From Ruminococcus sp. (GTDB lineage: Bacteria > Bacillota > Clostridia > Oscillospirales > Ruminococcaceae), in NCBI GenBank assembly GCA_015066935.1, contig SVNK01000003.1, positions 186,001-250,000 of the forward strand: a stretch of DNA of 64,000 nucleotides, read 5' to 3'. The notes below the pieces were generated by a model that was not told where the DNA came from, searched no databases, and worked only from the letters and a program-made list of their open reading frames with translations. Positions 1-8,158 of the stretch are shown here, one piece after another. Made by a program: the position numbers and the translations under genes. Within the stretch, counting starts at the first letter, position 1; each line of letters opens with the position of its first letter.

Positions 1-1240
1 AGTTCTTGGAAATAAACCTGAAGTTTCTTTCGGCACGTCTGATAATAAGGAATTTTGCAATTGAATTAATCAGCAGGGCGAGAATTCCTACAGGCATATA
101 GATGTGGATGGAGTTATCGGCGACAAGCTCGGGTTTTGCGAAAGCGGGAATGAGTGCTGCAAGACATGATATTACTGTAACGGCAGTCATGGAATCGCTG
201 TCAGCCTTGAATGTGAACAGCTTTTTCAGACCCTTTGTCAGTACGGCTATTGATGAGCTTACAGATAAAAGTCCGATAAGAAGGTGGAAGAGTATATAGA
301 ATTTTGTGTTTGACTTCTGAAGAAGATCAGGAAGCGGAAGCGAAAATTGATTCCCGACTGTAACAAAGACACTGAGAAAAGCGGTCATTGCGAGTATGAA
401 TACTCTCATTGAAATAGTACTTTTGAGTTCGAAGATGTCACGTCCGACGTCTTCCACATCGCCGTAGTAATTGAAATCGACAATACGTTTAGTACGTTTG
501 TTTCTGGTTTTTACAGCGATGAATTCGTCCGTTTCCTGAGTAATATGCACGTCAATGGCACTTGCATCGTATTCGGGACGCTCGCTCAGATTAATGCTTG
601 TAACTTCGGCACGAGGCGTAGGGTTGACAGGCTTTGCAGCTTCAACAGCATCGGGTGACGGCACAATATCTGTAATGTGCTTTCTTCCTTCGGGACTGTC
701 ATATTCTGCCATAATGGCTTCACGTGTACGTTTTTTCTTTTTGAATGACGGTGGGGTATACATATATTCACCGTCGGCACGTTCTCTTTCGTAAGCTGAA
801 TCAAGGATTTCATGTTTCCGGCGTTTTTTCAGACGCTTTTCCTTTTCCCTTGCCCTTGTCGAATCACTCATCCGTCGGATTTTCGGAGCTTCACCGGGTG
901 GTGGAGCTTCAGGGAGAATAATAGGTGAAGTATTTCCCGAAACCTGCGGCTTTACCTCATTTACAGTTGCCTGACTTACGATCGAGACCTTGTTTTTCGA
1001 GAGATCGGCAGGTTTGAAGTCGTTAACGGGTACAGAACTTCTGCGGGCTCCTTCGAAGTGAGAAACGCTTTCTTGCTTGACATAGGCGATTCTGGGTTCG
1101 GATTTGATACGGCTGGGGTCATCAAGAGTTGAATTTATAACTTTCTGTGCGTCGATACGTCCGACGCTTGATTTCGGAGAATCATTTTCGGGCGAATACT
1201 CATCGAGAATGTCCTCCAGAGAGAATTTCTGTTCTGACAT
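1..1240 (-). CDS. Partial membrane protein of unknown function (C-terminus off window)
   Basis: An open frame on the minus strand begins at the ATG complementary to 1238-1240 and runs without a stop to the window edge, giving at least 413 residues. The first ~260 residues are hydrophilic and probably disordered. They start MSEQKFSLEDILDEYSPE and contain a basic stretch rich in K and R around residues 140-180. At least four hydrophobic segments follow, around residues 275-295, 313-335, 355-370 and 375-395, and then a basic patch RRAERNF. This looks like a cytoplasmic N-terminal tail joined to a polytopic membrane domain. The gene starts 11 bp downstream of the rlmB stop on the same strand, so they are probably co-transcribed. 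I do not recognise the family and the C-terminus is missing. Confidence 0.8.
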   Translation of the reverse strand, partial: MSEQKFSLEDILDEYSPENDSPKSSVGRIDAQKVINSTLDDPSRIKSEPRIAYVKQESVSHFEGARRSSVPVNDFKPADLSKNKVSIVSQATVNEVKPQVSGNTSPIILPEAPPPGEAPKIRRMSDSTRAREKEKRLKKRRKHEILDSAYERERADGEYMYTPPSFKKKKRTREAIMAEYDSPEGRKHITDIVPSPDAVEAAKPVNPTPRAEVTSINLSERPEYDASAIDVHITQETDEFIAVKTRNKRTKRIVDFNYYGDVEDVGRDIFELKSTISMRVFILAMTAFLSVFVTVGNQFSLPLPDLLQKSNTKFYILFHLLIGLLSVSSSIAVLTKGLKKLFTFKADSDSMTAVTVISCLAALIPAFAKPELVADNSIHIYMPVGILALLINSIAKFLIIRRAERNFRFISKN

Positions 1241-1251
1241 AGTAATCCACC

Positions 1252-2028
1252 TTATTTTCTGCGCTGCCGAACCGTCTCATACATAAAAATACCTGCGGCA
1301 ACGGAAGCATTGAGAGAGTTGATTTTTCCCGCCATGGGGAGCTTTATCATAAAGTCACATTTTTGCTGGATGAGCTTGCTTATGCCGAAGCCTTCCGAAC
1401 CGATTACAAGAGCGACACTGCCTGTGAGATCCGTATCGCAGTAGTCGGTACCCGAAGCGTCGGTTCCGTAGATCCACACGCCATTGTCCTTGAGGGTATC
1501 AATACATGAAGCGAGGTTGGAAACTCTTGCAACGGGGACATAGCTTGCCGCACCTGCCGACGTCTTGAAAACAGTGGCGTTGAGGGAAGCACTGCGGCGT
1601 TTCGGAATGATGACACCGTCAGCACCGGCTGTTTCAGCGGTACGGATTATAGCACCGAGATTATGAGGGTCCTCGATTTCGTCGCAGATGATAATGAAAG
1701 GCTTCGTACCTTTTTCACGGGAAATGCTGAGAATATCATCAAGTGAAACATACTGACCGCATGCACCTTCAGCAACAACGCCCTGATGTGAAGCTCCGCC
1801 TGAGAGACGTGAGAGCTTTTTTTCGTCGGCGTCCTTGACAACAATTCCCTTTTCCTTTGCAAGACGGCGTATAAGATTCAGACTGCCGCCGCTGCCGTCT
1901 ATGTAGATGGTATCGAGAGGCGAATCGGATTTAAGCGCCTCAATAACGGGATTTCTGCCGCAAATGATGTTTACGGACGAATCCTCTGCAAAATTTTCTT
2001 TTTTCATAGTTTTGTTTTGTAGAGACAA
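1252..2028 (-). CDS. rlmB: 23S rRNA 2'-O-ribose methyltransferase, TrmH/SpoU family (RlmB-like)
   Basis: A 258-residue SPOUT methyltransferase. The N-terminal substrate-binding domain contains GRNPVIEAL (~24-32). The C-terminal knotted domain carries the three SpoU motifs: DPHNLGAIIRTAE (~120, with the conserved Asn and Arg), LVIGSEGFGIS (~212) and SLNASVAAGIF (~240). RlmB methylates G2251 in the P-loop of 23S rRNA using S-adenosylmethionine; closely related paralogues have other targets, so the exact site is family inference. A TTG start at 2028 is chosen because AAGGAG lies 9 nt upstream of it. The in-frame ATG at 2007 has no ribosome binding site at usable distance. It is the first gene of an operon with the membrane protein that follows. 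Confidence 0.93.
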   Translation of the reverse strand: MSLQNKTMKKENFAEDSSVNIICGRNPVIEALKSDSPLDTIYIDGSGGSLNLIRRLAKEKGIVVKDADEKKLSRLSGGASHQGVVAEGACGQYVSLDDILSISREKGTKPFIIICDEIEDPHNLGAIIRTAETAGADGVIIPKRRSASLNATVFKTSAGAASYVPVARVSNLASCIDTLKDNGVWIYGTDASGTDYCDTDLTGSVALVIGSEGFGISKLIQQKCDFMIKLPMAGKINSLNASVAAGIFMYETVRQRRK

Positions 2029-2090
2029 ATGTCTCTGCTCCTTTTTATTTTATCGGACAATATATTTTTCTCTTAATCCGACATATAATT

Positions 2091-2119
2091 ATTATATCAT
2101 CTTGCAAAAGAAATTACAA
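2091..2119 (-). promoter_or_regulatory. Sigma-A-type promoter for rlmB
   Basis: Read on the minus strand, TTGTAA (complement of 2114-2119), a 17-bp spacer and TATAAT (complement of 2091-2096) form a near-consensus promoter about 65 bp upstream of the rlmB TTG start. Confidence 0.65.
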
Positions 2120-2251
2120 TACCTCTGATTAAAAAAATCTTGGATTGATTATATATATAAAATTGCCAATCTGCACAAAAAATTTGTTTCATATGCTGTG
2201 TGAAGGATGAAGGAAAATTATGATTAAACGGTGAAATATTTATAAAAATAC

Positions 2252-2280
2252 TTGAAAAATAAATCGAAATGTGTTAATAT
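2252..2280 (+). promoter_or_regulatory. Putative promoter of the nfeD-SPFH operon
   Basis: TTGAAA (2252-2257), a 17-bp spacer and TAATAT (2275-2280) precede the nfeD-like gene by about 95 bp. The leader holds a long-range inverted repeat, GCAGTAT at 2299-2305 with ATACTGC at 2332-2338, of unknown role. The stretch from 2120 to 2250 between the divergent promoters is AT-rich and shows no gene. Confidence 0.5.
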
Positions 2281-2374
2281 ATAGTTGTAGGGATTAAAGC
2301 AGTATGTTTTCAGCGGCTTATCCAAGGGAATATACTGCGGAAAAACTGCAATATTTCTGAAAGGGGGATTCACC

Positions 2375-2812
2375 TTGGAGATAATTTTCTGGGCTGTATT
2401 CTTTGTTCTGTTTGTTCTTGCAGAAGTTGCAACGGTGCAATTTGTGTCCGTTTGGTTTGCAGTCGGTGCACTCGTAACGCTTATCGTTACAATTTTTGTG
2501 GAAGATATCGGAATGCTGGCACAGCTGGGAATTTTCATCCTTGTATCGGGTGCATTTCTTGCTGTAACGTTTCCGTGGCTGCGTAAGGTCAGAGCGTCAG
2601 GACACACGTCCACCAACGCTGATATGGACGTAGGAAAAAATGCGGAAGTCATTGAAGAAATAGAACCGGACAAGGGAACGGGGCGTGTTACTCTCAGTGG
2701 GGTAGACTGGAGTGCGTTACCGTCTGACGGAAAGTCAGTAATTCCCATAGGTACTACTGTCAAGGTAGTAAAGGTTAAGGGCACTAAGCTCATTGTTGAA
2801 GCAAAGAAATAA
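2375..2812 (+). CDS. NfeD-like membrane protein
   Basis: A 145-residue protein. The first ~70 residues form two or three membrane helices, beginning MEIIFWAVFFVLFVLAEVA. A soluble C-terminal part (~80-145) has the beta-barrel OB-like pattern of NfeD, with GRVTLSGVDWSA and KVVKVKGTKLIVE. NfeD proteins act with SPFH/stomatin proteins in the membrane, and the next gene is such a partner, 27 bp downstream. The start is TTG at 2375, preceded by AAGGGGGATTCACC; no ATG fits this frame upstream of the first helix. It lacks the protease domain found in long NfeD proteins, so it is the short form. Confidence 0.88.
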   Translation: MEIIFWAVFFVLFVLAEVATVQFVSVWFAVGALVTLIVTIFVEDIGMLAQLGIFILVSGAFLAVTFPWLRKVRASGHTSTNADMDVGKNAEVIEEIEPDKGTGRVTLSGVDWSALPSDGKSVIPIGTTVKVVKVKGTKLIVEAKK

Positions 2813-2839
2813 TAATAATTTATTCGGAGGAAAACTATC

Positions 2840-3817
2840 ATGGATTTTGGTTCTTTATTTATTGGTGCAGCGGTACTTATATTTATACTCGCATTTATCA
2901 TCAGATGCTTCAGAATTGTACCACAGGCACATATTTTCGTAGTAGAGCGTCTCGGTTCATTCCACGCTGAGTGGGAGACCGGTATGCATATTCTTGTACC
3001 TTTCATCGACAGAATTGCCGGTAAGGTTTCACTCAAGGAAAAGGTTGTTGACTTCAAGCCGCAGCCTGTTATCACAAAGGATAACGTAACAATGCAGATC
3101 GATACTGTCGTGTTCTATCAGGTTACTGACGCAAAGCAGTACATCTACGGTGTTGAAAGACCTCTCGCAGCTATCGAGAATCTTTCCGCAACAACTCTCC
3201 GTAACATTATCGGTGAAATGGAACTCGACTCAACACTTACATCAAGAGATGTAATCAATACAAAAATCACAGCTATCCTTGACCAGGCTACAGACCGCTG
3301 GGGTATCAAGGTAAACCGTGTAGAGCTTAAGAATATCCTTCCTCCCCGTGAGATTCAGGATGCCATGGAAAAGCAGATGAAGGCTGAGCGTGAGCGTCGT
3401 GAGAAGATCCTTCAGGCAGAGGGTGACAAGAAGTCACAGATCCTCGTTGCAGAAGGTGAGAAGGAATCACAGATTCTCCGTGCACAGGCTAAGAAGGAAT
3501 CACAGATTCTTGAGGCTGAAGCTCAGAAGCAGGCAATGGTTCTCCGTGCTGACGCCGTAAGAGAGCAGAAAATCCTTGAGGCTACCGGTGAAGCTAAGGC
3601 TATCGAAATGGTTCAGCAGGCACTTGCAGACAGTTTGGTAAAGCTCAATCTTGCAAATCCCAACGAGAGAGTTCTCCAGCTCAAATCGCTTGAAGCATTT
3701 GCAAAGGCTGCTGACGGTAAGGCTACAAAGATCATCATTCCCAGCGAGATTCAGGGAATGGCAGGTCTTGCAGCAGGCTTAAAGGGAATCATCGAGAACG
3801 ATGCTCCCAAGCAGTAA
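2840..3817 (+). CDS. SPFH/band 7 membrane protein (stomatin/QmcA type)
   Basis: A 325-residue protein with one N-terminal membrane anchor (~5-25), a band 7/SPFH domain (~27-190, with VPQAHIFVVERLGSF and VKVNRVELKNILPP-like segments), and a long charged Ala/Glu/Lys/Gln coiled coil (~180-265) containing three closely similar 11-residue units around KESQILRAQAK. A Gly/Ala-rich oligomerisation tail follows. SPFH proteins form ring-like membrane scaffolds, and pairing with NfeD is the usual arrangement. Codon use is strongly biased, suggesting high expression. The ribosome binding site is CGGAGG before the ATG. The exact physiological role is not known. Confidence 0.93.
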   Translation: MDFGSLFIGAAVLIFILAFIIRCFRIVPQAHIFVVERLGSFHAEWETGMHILVPFIDRIAGKVSLKEKVVDFKPQPVITKDNVTMQIDTVVFYQVTDAKQYIYGVERPLAAIENLSATTLRNIIGEMELDSTLTSRDVINTKITAILDQATDRWGIKVNRVELKNILPPREIQDAMEKQMKAERERREKILQAEGDKKSQILVAEGEKESQILRAQAKKESQILEAEAQKQAMVLRADAVREQKILEATGEAKAIEMVQQALADSLVKLNLANPNERVLQLKSLEAFAKAADGKATKIIIPSEIQGMAGLAAGLKGIIENDAPKQ

Positions 3818-3830
3818 GTAATGAAATCAT

Positions 3831-3858
3831 GAGGCAGAGTACAGAAATACTCTGCCTC
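3831..3858 (+). terminator. Stem-loop between the SPFH gene and the phosphoesterase gene
   Basis: GAGGCAGAGTA (3831-3841), a 6-nt loop and TACTCTGCCTC (3848-3858) form a perfect 11-bp stem just after the SPFH stop codon. No T-run follows, so it may stabilise the upstream mRNA 3' end rather than terminate transcription. Confidence 0.5.
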
Positions 3859-3891
3859 AATCTGTCATGGCAGCTTTGGAAAGGACATAAA

Positions 3892-4713
3892 ATGACAAAA
3901 AAGAAAAAAAGAATAATCATAACACTAATTATAGCAATTATCGTGATTCTCCTTGATATGTGGGGATTTGCCATGAAAAAGGAGTACTATGCGATAGAAT
4001 CAGACAAGATTGATAAAGGACTCAGAATAGTGTTCGTTTCAGACCTGCATAACTCGTTTTATGGCGGAACTGATCAGTCGGGAATAATTGATGCGATTCG
4101 TGACGAAAACCCCGATATCGTACTGTTCGGCGGAGACATGATCGACAGACAAGGCGGAACAAAGTATGCCCTGAGACTGATGGGGGAGATTGTCAAGGAT
4201 TATCCTTGCATTTATACACCGGGAAATCATGAGATGGGACGAAGTGATTACAAGGAATTTTTCAATGAAGTTGACAAGCTCGGAGTCAAGCATCTCAAGG
4301 GTGGATACAGTGAGCTTGAAGTCAACGGGCAGAAGGTGAGAGTATACGGAGTGTATGATGCATATTATAAATCGCATCTGAAAAAATGCTTTGAAACTCT
4401 TGATGACAGCTGTTACAATATTCTTCTTGCACATCAGCCTGAGCAGTATGAAACGCTCCTTGACAGCGGTGATACGAAGTTCGACCTGATACTTTCGGGA
4501 CACGCTCACGGAGGACAGTGGAGGATTCCGTTCATTCTCGACCAGGGAATCTACGCTCCCGACCAGGGAATTTTCCCTGACCGTACAAACGGCAGATTTG
4601 ATTATGACGGCGGTGTACAGATTGTCAGCAGAGGACTTGCACGTCAGCTGAAAATGATTGTTATACCGAGAATCTTCAATCGTCCGGAGCTCAGCGTAAT
4701 TGAAATTGAATGA
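3892..4713 (+). CDS. Membrane-anchored calcineurin-like metallophosphoesterase
   Basis: A 273-residue protein with a basic N-terminus (MTKKKKR), one membrane helix (~8-27) and a metallophosphoesterase domain. Metal-binding motifs appear in order: VSDLH (~53), GGDMIDR (~82), GNHEMG (~112), LAHQPE and GHAHGGQWRIP near the C-terminus. The layout resembles YkoQ/YaeI-type proteins, some of which hydrolyse UDP-diacylglucosamine or related lipids; the substrate here is unknown. The ATG at 3892 is chosen because GGAAAGGA precedes it. A longer frame from 3829 would begin inside the stem-loop at 3831-3858 and has no ribosome binding site. Confidence 0.88.
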   Translation: MTKKKKRIIITLIIAIIVILLDMWGFAMKKEYYAIESDKIDKGLRIVFVSDLHNSFYGGTDQSGIIDAIRDENPDIVLFGGDMIDRQGGTKYALRLMGEIVKDYPCIYTPGNHEMGRSDYKEFFNEVDKLGVKHLKGGYSELEVNGQKVRVYGVYDAYYKSHLKKCFETLDDSCYNILLAHQPEQYETLLDSGDTKFDLILSGHAHGGQWRIPFILDQGIYAPDQGIFPDRTNGRFDYDGGVQIVSRGLARQLKMIVIPRIFNRPELSVIEIE

Positions 4714-4718
4714 CAATG

Positions 4719-4767
4719 CGGTTTATGTGGTTCAGCAGACAGCTTTTCCATATAAACCGTTTTTTTA
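4719..4767 (+). terminator. Rho-independent terminator after the phosphoesterase gene
   Basis: CGGTTTATGTGG (4719-4730) pairs with CCATATAAACCG (4748-4759), allowing one G-U pair, and is followed by a run of eight T. Confidence 0.8.
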
Positions 4768-4795
4768 TGGGTGACGGATTTTTTTGCTCTTTTGC

Positions 4796-4824
4796 TTGAC
4801 TTTATGGGAGAAAAAGTTTATAAT
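4796..4824 (+). promoter_or_regulatory. Promoter of the tepA-spoIIIE operon
   Basis: TTGACT (4796-4801), a 17-bp spacer and TATAAT (4819-4824): a near-perfect housekeeping promoter 67 bp upstream of the tepA start. Confidence 0.75.
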
Positions 4825-4890
4825 AAATAATGTATATGCTCATGGATTTTTCGCATAATATCAGCAGAAAATGATAAGGAGCGTGTACAC

Positions 4891-5610
4891 ATGAAAGATG
4901 AAAATGAAAAGACTTCCGCTGAAGAAAAGCTCAATGAAGCAGAGCTTGCCGAAAAGCTCGGACAAACTGTTTCACGAAACGCAAAGCATCTTATTCACTG
5001 CCTTACGGTCATTGGTCAGATAGAGGGACATTATGTGCTTTCAGAGCAGAATAAAACAACGAAATATGAACACATAATTCCTGCGCTTGTGGCTATAGAA
5101 CAGGACAGAAGCGTCGAAGGACTCATGATAATCCTGAATACAGTCGGCGGTGATGTTGAGGCAGGACTTGCCATTGCGGAGCTTATCTCCGGCATGAAAA
5201 CGCCTACTGTTTCGCTTGTTGTGGGAGGCGGTCACTCTATCGGAGTGCCTCTTGCGGTATGTGCAAAGCGCTCATTTATTGTCCCCTCTGCTTCCATGAC
5301 CATCCATCCTGTGAGGATGAACGGAACTGTTCTCGGAGTACCGCAGACACTTTCGTATTTTGATAAAATGCAGGCGAGGATAGTGAATTTTGTCCTGAAA
5401 AACAGTAATATAGACGAGGAGGAATTCCGTCGTCTTATGATGAATACGGAAGAGCTTGTGCTTGATGTGGGCAGCGTAATTGAGGGCGAAAAGGCTGTTG
5501 AACTCGGACTTATCGACGAACTCGGCGGTCTGAGCGATGCGATGGAATGTCTTTATACTATGATAGAAAATACAGAAAAAAGATATTGTGAGAACAAAGA
5601 CGGAGGGTAA
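4891..5610 (+). CDS. tepA: ClpP-like serine protease, TepA family
   Basis: A 239-residue ClpP-fold protein. The segment GGGHSIGVPLA (~117-127) holds the presumed nucleophilic Ser, and SMTIHPVRMNG (~139-149) holds the His. ILNTVGGDVEAGLAIAE corresponds to the oxyanion and handle region. In Bacillus the orthologue (YmfB/TepA) sits directly upstream of spoIIIE, exactly as here: the next start is 2 bp after this stop. TepA was named for an effect on protein translocation but its substrate is unclear. It is distinct from the true ClpP at 56131. The ribosome binding site is AAGGAGCG before the ATG. Confidence 0.88.
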   Translation: MKDENEKTSAEEKLNEAELAEKLGQTVSRNAKHLIHCLTVIGQIEGHYVLSEQNKTTKYEHIIPALVAIEQDRSVEGLMIILNTVGGDVEAGLAIAELISGMKTPTVSLVVGGGHSIGVPLAVCAKRSFIVPSASMTIHPVRMNGTVLGVPQTLSYFDKMQARIVNFVLKNSNIDEEEFRRLMMNTEELVLDVGSVIEGEKAVELGLIDELGGLSDAMECLYTMIENTEKRYCENKDGG

Positions 5611-5612
5611 AA

Positions 5613-8135
5613 ATGGCTGAACCAAAAAAGAAAAGCAGTACGCAGCAAGGGAAGCAGCATGCTTCCGCATCTGCTGCGGAGTCAAAAAAACCAACTGCCC
5701 CAACAAAAAAGAATGAGCAGAATCAGGTATGGTCTGTAATACTGTTTGCTGCCGGAATACTGATCGGACTCATGGTTGTGATATCGGGTTCCGACGGCTG
5801 GAATGCGATACATAGATTTTTACTTGGAATGTTCGGAATATCGGCGTTTTTCGTACCGATAATCCTTATTTACACCGCATTGATGATAGGTATGGAAAAA
5901 AGTCAGGAAAGCGTTTCGGGACGTGCGTTCTGGGGCATTGCACTGATGTTCATGACAAGTGCGGCAATACAGACTTTTTTTGTGGGCGAGCTTGAACTAA
6001 AATCATTTGCCGACTTCAAGGAACTGTACAATGACGGTGTAGAACTCAGAGGCGGAGGTATTGCAAGTATTGTTATTGCCGGAATACTTCTCACTGTATT
6101 CGGACGCACAGGTGCAAGAATCATAACGGTTATAATGTTTTTTGTGTTTGTGATGCTTCTTTCGGGACTGGGAATAATTGATTTCTTCCGTCTTCTCAAA
6201 CAGCCTTTCAGATTAATTGGAAATGTGATCGAGGGCTGTCAGAATGTGCTTATGGGCGGAGCGTTCGAGGATGCATTTCAGGACGACGCAGACGATGAGA
6301 AAGAGAAAAAAAGCTTTGCAAAGGATCTTGAAGCAATAGAAATAGTGAACAGCCGCAAACGTCCGGAGAATAACGAGCCTGCATCTGTTCATATAAGCAA
6401 CAGTATGGGTGACGAGAGTTTTCCGCTTGACATTCCGCTTCCTACCGATAAGCTCATTGCACGTGAAAGAAAAAAAGCCGGAAAAGATGCGGAAAAGAAA
6501 GAGGAGCTTATTGACGACGGTCTTGAATTTCTCATTTCAAGGGCAGCAAGTGCAAGTTCGAAGCAGAAACGTGCCGATAAAAAGCAGGCTGCCGCTGAAG
6601 GTGCAAAAAATACTGCTGAGACGGTTCAGGAAACTGAACAAGGCAATGATGTTCCTGAAAAGGTTTATGCACTGCCGCCGCTTGACCTGCTTGCGATGCC
6701 GAAAGGTGTGACCAGAACTGCCGAGGCTGCCGTCGAGATGCGTGAAAAGGCAGATATTATCGTAAATACACTCAAAAGCTTTGGCGTTGATGTAAAGATC
6801 AAGGACATTTTCAGAGGACCGTCCATAACACGTTATGAAATTCAGCCGGGTGTGGGAGTAAAGATTTCGAAGATCAAAGGTCTTGAGGACGACATAACCC
6901 TCAGTCTTGCAGCGCAGGGTGTCCGTATTGAGGCTCCCGTACCGGGTAAAGCTGCTGTCGGAATCGAGATTCCTAACAGTACAAAAGATATGGTAACGCT
7001 CCGTGAGATTCTTGCGTCACCAAGCTTCCGTGATTCCGAAAGCAAGCTTACATTTGCTGTCGGCAAGGACATTACGGGAAATATTATTCTCGGAGACATT
7101 GCGAAAATGCCCCACGTTATTATCGCAGGAACTACCGGTTCGGGTAAATCGGTCTGCACACGTTCAATCATCATGAGTATTCTCTACAATGCCAAGCCCG
7201 ACGAGGTAAAGCTCATCCTTATAGACCCGAAAATGGTTGAATTCAAGGTCTTTGAGGGACTTCCGCACCTTCTTATCCCCATTGTAATCGAAGCTAAAAA
7301 GGCAGCGGGAGCTCTTAACTGGGCGGTCAACGAAATGATGCGGCGTTATTCGATTTTTGCCGATATAGGTGCAAACGACCTCAAATCATACAATGTTATG
7401 GCTGAAACGACCGAGGGTATGGACAAAATGCCGCAGATTGTTGTTTTCATAGACGAGCTTGCAGATATGATGATGGTCGCAGGCAAGGAGGTAGAAGACT
7501 CTATCTGTCGTCTTGCACAGATGGGACGTGCAGCAGGAATGCACCTCGTTGTAGCTACTCAGCGTCCCACAACGGACGTCATCACGGGACTTATCAAGGC
7601 GAATATCCCGAGCCGAATCGCACTTTCGGTTCAGTCCCAGATAGACTCACGAACAATCATAAACATGGCAGGTGCGGACAAGCTCCTCGGAAACGGCGAT
7701 ATGCTGTATATGCCGATAGGAATGAACAAGCCTGTACGTATTCAGGGCTGCTTCACGTCAAACAAGGATATTTCTTCGACGCTTGAGTTTATCAAGGCTC
7801 AGGCTCAGGGCGAGTATGATGCAGAAATTATCGAGGCAGTTGAAAGTTATGTTCCTGCGTCCAAGGGCGATGAGACTGCCGATACTCCGCTTACGGGAGG
7901 CGACAGCGATATAGTCGAGAAGGCTATGGAGGTTGCCGTGAACAACGGTCAGCTCTCAACGACAATGCTCCAGAGAAAGCTGAAGCTCGGCTATGCCAAG
8001 GCAGCACGCATTATGGACGAGCTTGAAGAAATGGGCGTTATCGGTCCGAGTGAAGGCGCAAAGCCAAGACGTGTACTGATGTCAAAAATGCAGTTCGACG
8101 AGCGTAAGCTCCGCCGTATGCAGGATATAGACTGA
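5613..8135 (+). CDS. spoIIIE: DNA translocase FtsK/SpoIIIE
   Basis: An 840-residue septal DNA pump that moves chromosomal DNA through the closing division or sporulation septum. Four membrane helices lie within ~35-200. A charged linker (~220-350) leads to the motor: alpha domain, RecA-like beta domain with Walker A GTTGSGKSV (~505-513) and Walker B VVFIDELADM (~610-620). The C-terminal winged-helix gamma domain (~770-835, with KLGYAKAARIMDELEE) reads the orienting sequences. Length is typical of SpoIIIE-type proteins. It is co-transcribed with tepA. Whether it serves sporulation cannot be judged from this window, so the symbol follows the tepA linkage. Confidence 0.95.
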   Translation: MAEPKKKSSTQQGKQHASASAAESKKPTAPTKKNEQNQVWSVILFAAGILIGLMVVISGSDGWNAIHRFLLGMFGISAFFVPIILIYTALMIGMEKSQESVSGRAFWGIALMFMTSAAIQTFFVGELELKSFADFKELYNDGVELRGGGIASIVIAGILLTVFGRTGARIITVIMFFVFVMLLSGLGIIDFFRLLKQPFRLIGNVIEGCQNVLMGGAFEDAFQDDADDEKEKKSFAKDLEAIEIVNSRKRPENNEPASVHISNSMGDESFPLDIPLPTDKLIARERKKAGKDAEKKEELIDDGLEFLISRAASASSKQKRADKKQAAAEGAKNTAETVQETEQGNDVPEKVYALPPLDLLAMPKGVTRTAEAAVEMREKADIIVNTLKSFGVDVKIKDIFRGPSITRYEIQPGVGVKISKIKGLEDDITLSLAAQGVRIEAPVPGKAAVGIEIPNSTKDMVTLREILASPSFRDSESKLTFAVGKDITGNIILGDIAKMPHVIIAGTTGSGKSVCTRSIIMSILYNAKPDEVKLILIDPKMVEFKVFEGLPHLLIPIVIEAKKAAGALNWAVNEMMRRYSIFADIGANDLKSYNVMAETTEGMDKMPQIVVFIDELADMMMVAGKEVEDSICRLAQMGRAAGMHLVVATQRPTTDVITGLIKANIPSRIALSVQSQIDSRTIINMAGADKLLGNGDMLYMPIGMNKPVRIQGCFTSNKDISSTLEFIKAQAQGEYDAEIIEAVESYVPASKGDETADTPLTGGDSDIVEKAMEVAVNNGQLSTTMLQRKLKLGYAKAARIMDELEEMGVIGPSEGAKPRRVLMSKMQFDERKLRRMQDID

Positions 8136-8158
8136 AATCTGTAAAAAGGAAGAGTAAA

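Noticed and set aside
2224-3075. 283-residue open frame on the minus strand
   Set aside because: It lies antisense to the NfeD and SPFH genes, which have clear domains and codon bias. It shows no ribosome binding site or recognisable domain.
4039-4716. 225-residue open frame on the minus strand
   Set aside because: It is antisense to the metallophosphoesterase with all its motifs and has no domain of its own.
4891-5610. True ClpP paralogue
   Set aside because: The active-site context (GGGHSIGVPLA) and linkage to spoIIIE fit TepA better; a canonical ClpP is present at 56131.
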